A DNA stretch of 58,317 nucleotides from VRUE01 sp035260485 (GCA_035260485.1 DATFVC010000028.1:1-58317); one strand, 5' to 3'; shown: positions 1 through 8,431, counted from the first letter of the stretch. Program-made: numbers and translations. Notes: a model not told the origin generated them from the letters alone.

Positions 1-213
1 CTGGAAGGCGGGCAACAGCGCCTCGTCGCGGAACTTCTCCCAGATCTCCTTCGACTCCCAGACTGCGACGACGACCCAGCCGTTCGTCTTCGGCCCGGCG
101 TAGTGATGCGTCTGGCCGGGGGGCAGGCCACCTGCCGGGTGTACCACCGCGGTGGTGGCGTCGTACTGCTCCCTCGTACCGCCCTCGAAGTCGTTGACGA
201 TCACGTACGCCAT
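1..213 (-). CDS. small alpha/beta-barrel-like protein, 3' end cut by the window edge
   Basis: The reverse strand reads 71 codons from an ATG at 213 to the window edge with no stop, so the C-terminus lies outside. A good Shine-Dalgarno (GGAGGA) sits a few bases upstream. The peptide starts MAYVIVNDF and contains a tryptophan-rich stretch (NGWVVVAVWESKEIW) followed by FRDEALLPAF. This looks like the ferredoxin-like fold of small dimeric antibiotic-biosynthesis-monooxygenase-like or EthD-like proteins, where such a strand precedes the last helix. The family call is pattern-based, and no catalytic residues can be checked in the visible part. Confidence 0.7.
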   Translation of the reverse strand, partial: MAYVIVNDFEGGTREQYDATTAVVHPAGGLPPGQTHHYAGPKTNGWVVVAVWESKEIWEKFRDEALLPAFQ

Positions 214-352
214 CTCATCCTCCAGTTCCTCGCGGGTTCGCCGGGCGGATTCCCCGACTGAGCCACGGTAGCCCATGAGTGAGGTTTGTGCCGCTCAGCG
301 CGAAACCCAGCACCACTCGTGTGCACGCGAAGGCAGCAGTAAGACGTGCTAG

Positions 353-1246
353 CTAACGCGGGGCGAAGAACTGGTCGGGGCAGGTTGGCAGCGTCACTGC
401 GAAGCGGCCGAAATTGCTGATGACATGCAACCTTGAATAGAAGTACGAAGTCCCGCACGAGACCCTTCCGGACGCCACAAGACGAACCGGCGGCGGCCAC
501 TCGGGGGTCGTGGTGGAGACCCCTCGGATCGTTTTCGTAGAGGAGAACCTCCCCCGCCTAAGCCGTGCCGGAACCCCCCTGGTCACGCCAAGCGCCCAGG
601 CACGATCTTCGTTTCCCCATCTATGCCAGCGCAGTTCGCGGTTGTTCATCCATCCATGAAAGGGGAAGCCTTTAGGTGCGGCGACCGCACATTGGTGGGG
701 TCTCTCTAGCGCGAGGAATGAAGTCCGGAGCTCATCTAGGCAGCGAACCTTGGTAGGGATCAGAGGCGTACATCCCATCGCAGCGACCAAGTCCGGCATT
801 AGACGGATCTGCGTGCCGTGGCTCTCGCCGAAGGACCGTTCTGCCAAAAGTTCGCACCCATTTCCGCTGGTGAGCATGTGCCAGACGCCGCGGGTTTCCG
901 GAATGCCGTTGTTGAAGGCTTGCTGGAGTTCCTGCCTGAACACCACGGTCGCGGCTTCCGTGGTGCGAGGCGCGGGTGAAAGGAAGGCGGTAGCCCAGGT
1001 TTCGTCCAGAGTCGAGATGCGCGCTTCGGTGATCACGGGTTCGTAATCAGGTCGGGGCACCCACTGACAGCTATCGCTCGCACTGGCTCGTACCAGGACC
1101 GCGCAATGGGTGATGTTCTCCACTGTCCGTGCTGCTGTCCGGAATTCGGCTATCTCCTGTTCAGTCGCCGGACGAGTCGCGCTCGCCGTCCCGGGTGCGC
1201 TCAGAAACGCAACAGCAATGATCGACCCGTAGATAAGTACGCGCAT
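353..1246 (-). CDS. secreted hypothetical protein
   Basis: This 297-residue protein has an N-terminal signal peptide: MRVLIYG, then a hydrophobic core to about residue 22, with a likely cleavage after TASA. The mature part has several scattered cysteines (about six to eight), which suits disulfide-bonded export. I do not recognise the family. A GTG directly before the ATG is an alternative start, and neither has a strong ribosome site. It stands alone, with intergenic DNA on both sides. Codon use is less GC-biased than in the core genes further right, so it may be lineage-specific or acquired. Confidence 0.6.
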   Translation of the reverse strand: MRVLIYGSIIAVAFLSAPGTASATRPATEQEIAEFRTAARTVENITHCAVLVRASASDSCQWVPRPDYEPVITEARISTLDETWATAFLSPAPRTTEAATVVFRQELQQAFNNGIPETRGVWHMLTSGNGCELLAERSFGESHGTQIRLMPDLVAAMGCTPLIPTKVRCLDELRTSFLALERPHQCAVAAPKGFPFHGWMNNRELRWHRWGNEDRAWALGVTRGVPARLRRGRFSSTKTIRGVSTTTPEWPPPVRLVASGRVSCGTSYFYSRLHVISNFGRFAVTLPTCPDQFFAPR

Positions 1247-1316
1247 CACGCAATCCAGTCTAGGGTCTACCTCCCGCTCCCATGCGCTCCTCCTTCGCGC
1301 GAAAAGAGAACCGGTG

Positions 1317-1675
1317 TCAGCTTCCTGCGACCGAAACCCGCCTTGACGCTTCCAGGGATCGGGCCACGTTCTTTGGCCGAAGCACCGGGTTGAAGGCCAG
1401 CTGCGCGACGTTGGTCAGCGCGATGAGCGCCATTGCGCTCATCAGTAGAGCGTCTCCGTCGGCCGCCGCGAGGATTGCAAGGGCCACGCCGACGAGGATG
1501 AGCGCGATCGCTAGCCAGCGATGCAGCGTCGGATCACCGCGCCCCCTGCGTTGATAGCGCTCGGCCAACTCGACGGCAGCGGCTGCCATCCGCGGGTCAT
1601 GTGGAGCTTCCCCCTTAGCACCAACCTGGTGACACGCCACTTCTCGCCGTAGGACAGCGCTTGGAACGTCCGCAT
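1317..1675 (-). pseudogene. small membrane protein gene with a -1 frameshift in a G-run
   Basis: Two overlapping reverse frames join into one sensible protein. The first starts MRTFQALSYGEKWRVTR at 1675. The second continues GEAPHDPRMAAAAVELAERY and then two hydrophobic segments (about LAIALILVGVALAIL and ALLMSAMALIALTNV). Adding one G to the run of five at 1610-1614 (C on the plus strand) joins them as ...LVLRGEAPHDPRM.... The 3' frame alone could be expressed from an internal ATG or a GTG at 1640. The gene is either truly frameshifted or shows a homopolymer sequencing error. Function unknown; the repaired product would be about 120 residues with a charged N-terminal helix and two membrane spans. 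Confidence 0.6.
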
Positions 1676-1861
1676 GTCGTCGGAGGCAGCCACCTGGCTC
1701 GGTGTCGTTCGAGGGGACCCGAGCTTTTCATAGTCCGGCGACGAACCCACTTCTGCTTCGCGCGCAACCCAGCACCGCGCAGCGGTCCTGCGGCGATACG
1801 TCAGTAGTCAAAGCCCTCTTGATCGCCGGTAATTCACTCGCCTTGTGGGCGTCTTGCGCCA

Positions 1862-2860
1862 ATGGATAGGGTTTGGCGAGGGATGGGGCGGCGTCAGACC
1901 ATTTGCTTGGGCCTTGTGGGCCTGATTTGCGGGTCCTTTCCGGCGACGACGATGGCTGCGAGCGCCACCACCGTCGCCACGCGCGAAGCGGATGCGGTCG
2001 CAGCCGGCTTCAGACTGCACGGAAGCCACGGCTACTCGATCTCAGCGGTTGCCTATTCGGAAGGGGGCAGCCCAAAGGGGGTCATTGAATTCACCGCCAG
2101 TCGCCATGGTGCGAGTGTTTTCTACAGGGCTCCCGCGAGTGTGACGGCGGACTCGATTCGCGCAGACCTGGGATCAATAGGGAAAGTGGATGTCGTCCGT
2201 CATCCGTCGGGTCGCGAGAAGACGGTGCATCCGAAGTGCCTGGGTGGCGCTTGGACCTACGAACCGAGTACTTACGAAGGGGTCATCGAATTCAACGGGG
2301 AGGAGAACTACACGCGGGCAACGGCGAGTCGTGTGGCCCAGTTGCCCGACTGGCTCGTGTACTCGGGCCACGGCCTTTGCGGAAGCGGCTACGGTGAATC
2401 CAGTGGTCCCGGCGAGCCCGGCGCCAGGTTGCGAGGCATCTCCTACGCGCACGGTCGCAGCCTCTCCTTTCAGGTGAACAAGAACAGCTCGAAGGCGCGG
2501 ACGGTGTTTACGGCCTCGCTGAAGGAACGCCGCGGCGGAATTCGGATCGACAGGGAGTTGACCGGGGTAGGGCCGCCAAGCGCCTTCCGCTTCGACTCGC
2601 ATCTGCGGACTGCCACCCTGAGCCCAGGATCTCCTTTCTCGGGTTCGGCCTCGCTCAGCCGCAGCAGAAACTCGTTCTCGCCGATCTGGACCGGCGGCCT
2701 GACGCTTGCCTTTCCCGGTCATTCGGGCGTATCACTCGCGGGTTCCGAAGTCCACGTGAGCCTTGTTCACGCTCGGTTCACGCGGAGTCGCGATTCAGAT
2801 GTCGAAATCTCAGCCCATCGACCTCAAGGCCGCCTCGCTCGACGAGCTGCGCTTCCCTGA
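1862..2860 (+). CDS. secreted hypothetical protein with signal peptide
   Basis: The 332-residue protein has a signal peptide at about residues 12-33 (hydrophobic LGLVGLICG, then AxA-like TTMAASA). The mature part is rich in Ser, Gly and beta-strand-like segments. The end of the ordered region (SGSASLSRS... WTGGLTLAFPG) resembles the closing strand of other predicted secreted proteins of this lineage, as far as I recall. Two cysteines (PKCLGG and GLCGSG) could form a disulfide. The last ~20 residues are basic and end just before the decayed VapC gene on the other strand, so the C-terminus may be extended past its original stop. No enzymatic motif is seen. Confidence 0.6.
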   Translation: MDRVWRGMGRRQTICLGLVGLICGSFPATTMAASATTVATREADAVAAGFRLHGSHGYSISAVAYSEGGSPKGVIEFTASRHGASVFYRAPASVTADSIRADLGSIGKVDVVRHPSGREKTVHPKCLGGAWTYEPSTYEGVIEFNGEENYTRATASRVAQLPDWLVYSGHGLCGSGYGESSGPGEPGARLRGISYAHGRSLSFQVNKNSSKARTVFTASLKERRGGIRIDRELTGVGPPSAFRFDSHLRTATLSPGSPFSGSASLSRSRNSFSPIWTGGLTLAFPGHSGVSLAGSEVHVSLVHARFTRSRDSDVEISAHRPQGRLARRAALP

Positions 2861-2867
2861 CTGCGGC

Positions 2868-3295
2868 GGTCAGTCGATCGAGCCGGCCGGCTCGACCCAC
2901 TGGCTGGTGAAAGCGAGCACGGTTGCGAGGGTGTCGAAGTGGCGGTCGTAATGCAGCACCCCGAATCCCCGCTCCGCTGCTGCTGCGGCGATGAGTGCGT
3001 CGGGGACCCTGACCCGGTGGGCGCCGGCGGCACCGCGCTGGGCCAGCTCGCGCATCGCCCAGGTCGCGGCGTCGGTGACCGAGCGGCTGATCGGTGCCTG
3101 GCGAAAGCCAGCCATCGCCACCGCGACACGCTCAAGGCGTCGCGGTAGGGGCGTCGAAGAACGTCTCCATCGTCACCCGCGCGCAGGTGACCAGCTCACC
3201 GGCCCTTCACCACCTTGCGCCATTGCGGCGCGACCTCCTTGGCACCGGCGCATGCCCAGGCAGAGGTGTCGGCGGCCAGGGGCCCTTGGGCCAGC
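2868..3295 (-). pseudogene. decayed PIN-domain toxin (VapC-like)
   Basis: Pieces of one PIN-domain toxin appear in order but in different reverse frames. The N-terminal strand (LAADTSAWACAG, with the first acidic residue) and EVAPQWRKVV lie at about 3203-3280. A middle piece (GELVTCARVTMETFF, with the conserved E) follows at about 3150-3200. The C-terminal part (FRQAPISRS ... RVPDALIAAAAAE ... GVLHYDRHFD) runs to the stop at 2868. At least two frameshifts and an internal TGA separate them, so no full-length protein can be made. The order, after an antitoxin-like gene, is that of a VapBC operon. Confidence 0.7.
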
Positions 3296-3574
3296 TCACC
3301 GGCCCCAGGCGCGCTCGCGGGCGCTCCGCAAGTGATCGAGGTCAAGACCGGAAGTGCCGTCGGCGACGCTGAGCGCGAAGTCCACGGCTTCCCTCTCGGC
3401 GGCCTCGTCGCCCTCGAAGGCCTCGGCGCCGCGCAGCGCCAGCTCCCGCACGACCTTAGAAGTCGGCGTTGAGGGGCCCATCGCGGCGGGGCCACGCCTG
3501 ATCGCGCGATCCAGGGCGGGGTCGCGGGGGACCTGGACGCGGTCGTTGCGCTGTTTACGCTGACCGGTGACGAC
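3296..3574 (-). pseudogene. antitoxin-like gene without an obvious start codon
   Basis: An open reverse frame directly follows the stop of the PIN toxin at 3575. It reads QRKQRNDRVQVPRDPALDRAI, then TSKVVRELALRGAEA and a C-terminal acidic stretch (FALSVADGTSGLDLDHL). It looks like a small antitoxin of about 90 residues lying before the decayed toxin. No ATG, GTG or TTG stands where the start should be: the codon after the upstream TAA is GTC. The first in-frame ATG is at 3481, after about a third of the protein. It is probably inactive together with its toxin. Confidence 0.55.
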
Positions 3575-3982
3575 TTACCCGCCCGCCATCGCCGCCAGCG
3601 GGATCCGCTCGGCCTCGGCCGCGCGGAGGACCTTGCGATCGAAAGAGGCCAACTCGCCGCCGGTGCGGGAGGCGGTGGCCAGGCAATAGGCGTCCGGGAG
3701 GCTGATCGGATGCCGGGCGCGGAGCCGCGCGGCCTGGGTGCCGATCGCCTCGCTCGGCTGGTTGACCGTTACGCCGAGTGCGCCGATCGCCTCGCGCGCG
3801 GCCCGAAGCCGGTCGTCGTGGGCAGCCGGCGCGACCAGGACCTCGGACAGGTTGACGACGCTGATCAGCCGCGTGACGTCCTGCTCGTGCCAACCGCTGA
3901 AGAGCTGGCGAGACCGGGAATGGTGGGGGTCGGAGCCGTCAAGCGCGCCAATCAAGATGTCGGCATCGAGCACGACCTTCAA
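3575..3982 (-). CDS. vapC: PIN-domain ribonuclease toxin of a VapBC pair
   Basis: The 135-residue protein has the PIN-domain acidic set: DADILIGALD near residue 6, NLSEV near residue 45, PDAYCLATA near residue 96 and SFDRKV near residue 114. These residues bind the metal of RNA-cleaving VapC toxins. The ATG overlaps the stop of the AbrB-type antitoxin gene (ATGA), the usual translational coupling. It ends in TAA, immediately followed by the decayed antitoxin-like frame. Length and motif spacing are normal, so it should be functional. Substrate RNA unknown. Confidence 0.88.
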   Translation of the reverse strand: MKVVLDADILIGALDGSDPHHSRSRQLFSGWHEQDVTRLISVVNLSEVLVAPAAHDDRLRAAREAIGALGVTVNQPSEAIGTQAARLRARHPISLPDAYCLATASRTGGELASFDRKVLRAAEAERIPLAAMAGG

Positions 3983-4200
3983 CGCTGTTCGTCCTGCGCG
4001 TCGAGCTGCTCGAGGTAGCCGGGCGGGTAGGCGCCGGTGAGCGCACCGAAGGCGCTCTCGAACGTGAGCGCACCACGGCGGATCCGCACCTCGCCCTCGC
4101 CAAGCGCCTCGATCACCACCTGGTCTCCGGCGCGCAGGCCAGCCTCCTCCAGGGTGGTGACGGGAACGGTGACCTGGTGCTTCGTAGAGATCCTCGGCAT
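3979..4200 (-). CDS. vapB: AbrB/MazE-type antitoxin (VapB)
   Basis: The 73-residue protein opens with MPRISTKHQVTVPVTTLEEAG, a SpoVT/AbrB swapped-hairpin DNA-binding domain. It then has a second strand pair (GDQVVIEALGEGEVRIRR). The C-terminal ~25 residues (FESAFGALTGAYPPGYLEQL) are the type of tail that docks into the PIN toxin. An inverted repeat (4201-4223) abuts the ATG and includes a -10-like TAAGGT ending 6 nt before it, so the mRNA may be leaderless and autoregulated. It precedes and overlaps the toxin gene. Confidence 0.88.
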   Translation of the reverse strand: MPRISTKHQVTVPVTTLEEAGLRAGDQVVIEALGEGEVRIRRGALTFESAFGALTGAYPPGYLEQLDAQDEQR

Positions 4201-4223
4201 GCCTTTACCTTACCAGTAAAGGC
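4201..4223 (-). promoter_or_regulatory. VapBC autoregulatory operator/promoter
   Basis: Perfect inverted repeat gcctttac - 7 nt - gtaaaggc, touching the vapB start codon. On the minus strand it contains TAAGGT, a -10-like hexamer 6 nt before the ATG. Position and symmetry fit repression by the AbrB-type antitoxin. Function is inferred. Confidence 0.6.
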
Positions 4224-4584
4224 TGGGATGATTTGCAAATGAGTCGACTTCATTGACCTGTTGGCGGCACTGCTTTTCGACCGTCCCCAACACCGCCTGT
4301 TGGGTTTTTGTTGGGATTCGTTGGGAATGTGCCGCTGCCGCGCTTGAGATCACGGCGCAAATGGCTTGCTGATGGGGAATCTCCGCCCCGGATGGCCCAA
4401 GCGCTGAAAGTAGAGTGGTTTAGGGTGTCGTCTCAAGCTCTACTACGCGTCGAAACGGCTTGGGAATGGGAAATCTCTCCGTGTTCGGCGGGCCGTCCCG
4501 AGCCGATAGAGTGGGGTTGGCTCCCGCTCTATTGGGAGCGCCAGACGCCTCTCAAATGGCTCTGGAATGGGAAATTTTCAGCAC
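4224..4584. repeat. non-coding stretch with a degenerate ~100-bp repeat
   Basis: No convincing gene is seen here. Three imperfect copies of one pattern begin near 4358, 4451 and 4553: an AAAYGGCTY core, then GGAATGGGAAAT-like sequence. Between them GATAGAGTGG or GTAGAGTGG recurs. Spacing is about 93 and 102 bp, and the last copy runs up to the tRNA-Gly gene. It could be upstream tRNA promoter sequence duplicated several times or a decayed repeat family. Confidence 0.4.
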
Positions 4585-4657
4585 GCGGACGTAGCTCAGC
4601 TGGTAGAGCGCGAGCTTCCCAAGCTCGAGGTCGCGGGTTCGAGACCCGTCGTCCGCT
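4585..4657 (+). tRNA. tRNA-Gly (anticodon CCC)
   Basis: A 73-nt cloverleaf can be folded by eye. Acceptor GCGGACG pairs with CGTCCGC, discriminator T. The D-arm holds AGCTCAGCTGGTAGAGC. The anticodon arm is CGAGC-TTCCCAA-GCTCG with anticodon CCC. The T-arm is CGGGTTCGAGACCCG. No CCA is encoded. CCC reads the GGG glycine codon. Confidence 0.93.
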
Positions 4658-4709
4658 TCGTTGCCAGATCGAGCCGGAGAGGACTCCGAGCTCCTGCGCT
4701 GTTGCGATT

Positions 4710-4973
4710 CTAGGACGGCGAGCTCGACGCCGAGGGGCGCTTCTGACCCCCTGTCCTTCGGGCTCTTCGACTCTGGAACCCCTTGCGAGTTGCCGCTTCG
4801 ACGACGATCCAGAGGACAAGCGCCAGGATCGTCAGGAGGGCCAGAAAGCCGACGACTCCGATCCCGGCAGCGAGCTGGAAGGCCAGCAGGGCGAGGGCGA
4901 TGGCAATGAGCAGATCGGCGAGCAGCGACCTGCGGGCGGCCGTGCCAGGCGAGATGTCGCGCGGCAGGCTCAC
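4710..4973 (-). CDS. small two-span membrane protein
   Basis: This 87-residue protein starts at a GTG that overlaps the stop of the upstream glycosidase-like gene (GTGA). After a short charged head (SLPRDISPGTAARRS) come two hydrophobic spans, about LLIAIALALLAFQLAAG and VGFLALLTILALVLWIVV. The tail is basic and serine-rich, probably cytoplasmic. The overlap shows it is co-translated with the preceding gene. I do not recognise a family. Confidence 0.6.
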   Translation of the reverse strand: MSLPRDISPGTAARRSLLADLLIAIALALLAFQLAAGIGVVGFLALLTILALVLWIVVEAATRKGFQSRRARRTGGQKRPSASSSPS

Positions 4974-6130
4974 CACCTTTTCCCCGCTCGGAGGTAGACG
5001 GCGAAGAAGTCGCGTTCGTCGGGGGTCAGGTAGCGCTCGGCGGGGCGGAACATTTCCGGCAACAGGTTGCCGGGGCTGACGGCTCCCGGCCGGCGGTAGC
5101 TGATGAAGCTGGTCCAGTCTTCGTTGATGTCGAGCTCGAGCGCGCGCACGGCGCCGGCTCGCTGCATGATCTTGGCCAGGGATTCGACGGTCTGGTTGTT
5201 CGCCGCCGCGTAGATCAGGTTGCCCCTGCGGTCGATGCCGAGCCCGGAGCGCCACACCCGCACCGCGTTGTTGACGGTTTCCCCCCATTCGGGGCCGTCG
5301 CTCAGGTTGGGGTTGAGGCGGTCTTCGTAGATGATCGGCGGCAGGTTCTGCTTCGCGAACCAGACGTTTGGCGGCGCCTGCGGGCCCCGGTGCCAGCGGA
5401 CGATGTCGACCCTGCCATCGCGATACTCGACGACCGTCCCAATCCCATTGACCATCGCTTCCTTCACTCTGCCGCGGTAGATCAGGCCGGCGTTCGAGGT
5501 TTCCAGCGGGAAGCCGCCGTTGAAGGTCGCGACGACGCGTTTGCGTAGCGGGCCGGGCACCTCGGAGGGCCCCCGGTGGGAAAGGGGTGGAGGCGGCTCC
5601 GCCAGGCCGGGCACATAGGAGAGGTGGGTGCGCGTCGAGTCGATCCAGGCGACTCCCGCGACGAACTGCGGATATTCGGGATCGCTGCGGAAGGTGGTCA
5701 GCAGAACCGGGGGCTGCGGCCCGGCGCCCTTCGCTGCCGGCTTCCAGACGCCCTCGCCCGGGAGCGCCGGGTGGATGATCGGCGTAACTCTCGGCGGTCG
5801 ATAGGCGGGTTTTGATGCCGATTCACCGGATCCTGGGGCACTGGTCAGACCGACCTGCGGCAGCGAGCGAAGCGGAGGGCCGCCCTTTTCGGGCGCGTTC
5901 AGCGTGTAGTACCAGTTCTCGATCTGGGAGACGAGGGCGTTGCCGCCGTGCTGTCGCAGCCACTCGACGCTGGACACGCCCAGGCCGACGTTGTGCTTTT
6001 CGGTCATCGCGCTTACGTATGAGATCCCGGTGGGGATCAGGCAGGCGACAGCAGCGAGGAGAAGGATCCGCCGCGCCCTGCGCCAGAGCGGAATCGGCAC
6101 GTAGCGGCGCTCGGGCCGGGCCTGGGGCAT
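4970..6130 (-). CDS. membrane-anchored phosphodiester glycosidase-like protein (NAGPA/DUF2233 type)
   Basis: The 386-residue protein has a basic N-terminus and one membrane anchor (about residues 22-42), then an exported domain. Around residue 200 it reads VVATFNGGF, followed by GLIYRGRVKEAM and IGTVVEYRDGRVDI. Further on come GIDRRGNLIYAAAN and ALELDINEDWTSF. This order is that of the phosphodiester glycosidase fold (the NAGPA domain of the mannose-6-phosphate uncovering enzyme), which in bacteria acts on cell-surface sugars. A proline-rich linker (about residues 90-140) separates anchor and domain. It starts with ATG, diverges from the operon at 6270 and overlaps the next gene by four bases. 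Confidence 0.75.
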   Translation of the reverse strand: MPQARPERRYVPIPLWRRARRILLLAAVACLIPTGISYVSAMTEKHNVGLGVSSVEWLRQHGGNALVSQIENWYYTLNAPEKGGPPLRSLPQVGLTSAPGSGESASKPAYRPPRVTPIIHPALPGEGVWKPAAKGAGPQPPVLLTTFRSDPEYPQFVAGVAWIDSTRTHLSYVPGLAEPPPPLSHRGPSEVPGPLRKRVVATFNGGFPLETSNAGLIYRGRVKEAMVNGIGTVVEYRDGRVDIVRWHRGPQAPPNVWFAKQNLPPIIYEDRLNPNLSDGPEWGETVNNAVRVWRSGLGIDRRGNLIYAAANNQTVESLAKIMQRAGAVRALELDINEDWTSFISYRRPGAVSPGNLLPEMFRPAERYLTPDERDFFAVYLRAGKRW

Positions 6131-6205
6131 CGGCGGAGCGTCGCCGAGCTACCTGAAAGCCAGGTGAGAACGCCGGCCCCACTCGCGGCCGAGGATCGCA
6201 AGGTG

Positions 6206-6236
6206 TCAGAGTAATTTCAGACTCGCGGCCTAGCCT
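6206..6236 (+). promoter_or_regulatory. direct-repeat operator and -10 of the 6270 operon
   Basis: TCAGAG (6206-6211) and TCAGAC (6217-6222) form a direct repeat with an 11-bp period, as OmpR-family regulators bind. TAGCCT at 6231 fits a -10 placed 8 bp downstream, with the repeats in the -35 position. The response regulator at 9251 in the same operon is the natural candidate. Confidence 0.5.
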
Positions 6237-6269
6237 GGACCCATTCCGCTTTGACCAAAGGAGGCCGTC

Positions 6270-7460
6270 GTGAGATTTCTTCGCCGCATATCCACCCGCA
6301 GGTTGCTCGCCCTCTGCGCAGTCACCGTGGCTGCGGCGGTTGGCCTTACCGCCATCGCGATGGCCACCTCCGGCGGTGGCCCCAAGCCACCTCCGAAGCC
6401 TCTGGCGAATGCGGTCCACGACGCGCTCAGCGCCCCGGCGGTTCCAGGCATCAGCGCCCGGATCGAGTTCACCAACCACTTGATCGATGCGGCGAGCATC
6501 GAAGGCTCGGATCCGCTTCTGTCTGGAGCGAGCGGCCGTCTTTGGGCTTCGCCGGAAGGTGGCGGCAAGCTCCGGCTCGAGCTGCAGGCACAAGGGGGCG
6601 GCGGCGATAGCCAGGTGCTGGTCTCCGACCACCACTTCGAAATCTATGACGGCGGCTCTGAAACCGTCTACAAGGGCACGCTTCCCGAAAAGGAAGGCAA
6701 GGACACCGGCGCCAAGGAGCAGGGCTCAGCGCCACTGGGAGAAGTCGAAGAAGCCATCGCGAAGGCCGAAGAGCACGCTGAACTGAGCGGCGCGATCCCC
6801 TCCGACGTGGCGGGACAGGCCACCTACACCCTGCACGTTGCCCCGAAGCACGACGGCGGCCTGCTCGGAGGCGCCGAGATCGCTTGGGACGCCACTCACG
6901 GCACGCCCCTGCGCGCGGCGATCTACGCCAGCGGCGACAGCTCTCCCGTGCTCCAGCTCGAAGCCACCGACGTCGCCTTCGAAGCTGTCTCCTCCTCGGT
7001 GTTCGAAATCTCCCCGCCCGCAGGGGCGAAGGTCGTCGATCTGACGCCGCAGACCGAAGCCGGCGGCGAAGGCGGCGAGCCGAGCCCGGCAACCGGCGCC
7101 GAAGCGGTGCAGAAGCAGCTCGACTTCCAGCTGGTCGCCCCCGACTCGCTCGCCGGGCTGCCGAGAGGGGAGATCCGCGGCATCGAAGTCGACGGCCACT
7201 CGGCGGCGCTCGCCACCTACGGCAAGGGCCTCGGCGGCATCGCGGTGATCGAGTCGGCCGCCCAGCCCGGAGAAGCCGGCGGTGGCTCCACCTCCTCGGA
7301 AGGCCTCAGCCTGCCGAAGGTCTCGATCAACGGGGTGCAGGGTCAAGAGCTCGACACCGCGCTCGGCACGGTCATCCAGTTCAGCCGTGGCGGCGTCGAT
7401 TACATCGTGATCGGCTCAGTGCCCCCAGCTGCGGCAGAGGCCGCGGCGAGGGCGCTCTGA
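6270..7460 (+). CDS. exported LolA/RseB-like lipoprotein-carrier-fold protein
   Basis: GTG start with a strong ribosome site (AAAGGAGG). The 396-residue protein has a Tat/Sec-like signal (RRISTRRLL, then a hydrophobic stretch to about residue 34). The mature part has features of a LolA/RseB-like beta half-barrel: SARIEFTNHLI, SGRLWAS, KLRLELQAQ, QVLVSDHHFEIYDGGSETVYKG. The C-terminal third, after a Gly-rich linker, carries a DUF4367-like ending (GVDYIVIGSVPP). It probably binds a lipid or senses the envelope. It is the first gene of an operon with an ABC-2 exporter and a TCS; only two bases separate it from the ATPase gene. Confidence 0.68.
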   Translation: MRFLRRISTRRLLALCAVTVAAAVGLTAIAMATSGGGPKPPPKPLANAVHDALSAPAVPGISARIEFTNHLIDAASIEGSDPLLSGASGRLWASPEGGGKLRLELQAQGGGGDSQVLVSDHHFEIYDGGSETVYKGTLPEKEGKDTGAKEQGSAPLGEVEEAIAKAEEHAELSGAIPSDVAGQATYTLHVAPKHDGGLLGGAEIAWDATHGTPLRAAIYASGDSSPVLQLEATDVAFEAVSSSVFEISPPAGAKVVDLTPQTEAGGEGGEPSPATGAEAVQKQLDFQLVAPDSLAGLPRGEIRGIEVDGHSAALATYGKGLGGIAVIESAAQPGEAGGGSTSSEGLSLPKVSINGVQGQELDTALGTVIQFSRGGVDYIVIGSVPPAAAEAAARAL

Positions 7461-7462
7461 GT

Positions 7463-8431
7463 ATGGCCGAAGTTGAAGCTGCGCCGATCGAGGTCCGCGG
7501 CCTCTGCAAGAGCTACGGCGAGCTGGTCGCGGTAGACGGCGTGGACCTGACCGTCGAAGGCGGTGACGTCTTCGGCTACCTCGGGCCCAACGGCGCCGGC
7601 AAGACGACCTCGCTGAGGATGATGCTCGGCCTGATCAAGCCGAGCGCGGGGTCGGTCCGGCTCTTCGGCCGCGACCCCCAGATCAGCGTGAAGGCGCTGG
7701 AGGGAGTTGCGGGCTTCGTCGAAGCCCCCTCGTTCTATCCCTACTTGAATGGGCGCACCAACCTCGAGCTGTTCGCCTCCCTCGACGGAGGCGGCGCCAA
7801 GGGACGGATCGAAGAGGCGCTCGAGATCGTCGGCCTGAGCGATCGCGCCAAGGACAAGGTCGGCGGCTACTCGCACGGGATGCGCCAGCGGCTCGGCCTC
7901 GCTGGGGCACTGCTGCGCAAGCCCCGCATGCTGCTCCTCGATGAGCCGGCGACCGGGCTCGATCCGGGCGGCATGCGCGACATGCGCGACCTGATCCGCA
8001 ATCTCTCCGGCGAGGGGATGACGGTGCTTCTCTCCAGCCATCTCCTCATGGAGGTGGAAGAGCTCTGCAACAGGGTCGCGATCGTCCGCAACGGCCGGGT
8101 CGCCTACCAGGGATCTCTGGCGGAGCTGCGGCGCCAGGCGGGCAGCGGTTACCTCCTGCGGACGACCGACGACGAGCGCGCCCGCAAGGTCGCCGAAGCG
8201 CAGGCCGGGATCGACGATGTCCACACGGCGCCGCGCGCCGGGCTGACGTTCAACGCCGAGAGCGAGGAAGCCGTCAGCTCGCTCTCACTGGCGCTCGCCG
8301 AGTCGGGGGCGCTGATGCTCGAGCTGAGCCCCCGCCACGCGACCCTCGAGGACCTCTTCTTCAGGCTGACCGAGGGCGAGGAAGCCGGCGCTGGCGAGCA
8401 GCCTGAAAAGGCTCTCGAGGGCGCCACGTGA
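7463..8431 (+). CDS. ABC-2 type exporter ATP-binding protein
   Basis: The ATPase (322 residues) has Walker A GPNGAGKT near residue 41, signature YSHGMRQRLGLAG near residue 137, Walker B MLLLDEPATGLD near residue 158 and H-loop SSHLL near residue 191. The signature has SHGMR in place of LSGGQ, common in the CcmA/BcrA branch of exporters. The C-terminal ~90 residues form the accessory domain of that branch. The ATG follows the previous stop by two bases, and the end overlaps the permease start (GTGA). It energises export by the permease at 8428; substrate unknown. Confidence 0.9.
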   Translation: MAEVEAAPIEVRGLCKSYGELVAVDGVDLTVEGGDVFGYLGPNGAGKTTSLRMMLGLIKPSAGSVRLFGRDPQISVKALEGVAGFVEAPSFYPYLNGRTNLELFASLDGGGAKGRIEEALEIVGLSDRAKDKVGGYSHGMRQRLGLAGALLRKPRMLLLDEPATGLDPGGMRDMRDLIRNLSGEGMTVLLSSHLLMEVEELCNRVAIVRNGRVAYQGSLAELRRQAGSGYLLRTTDDERARKVAEAQAGIDDVHTAPRAGLTFNAESEEAVSSLSLALAESGALMLELSPRHATLEDLFFRLTEGEEAGAGEQPEKALEGAT

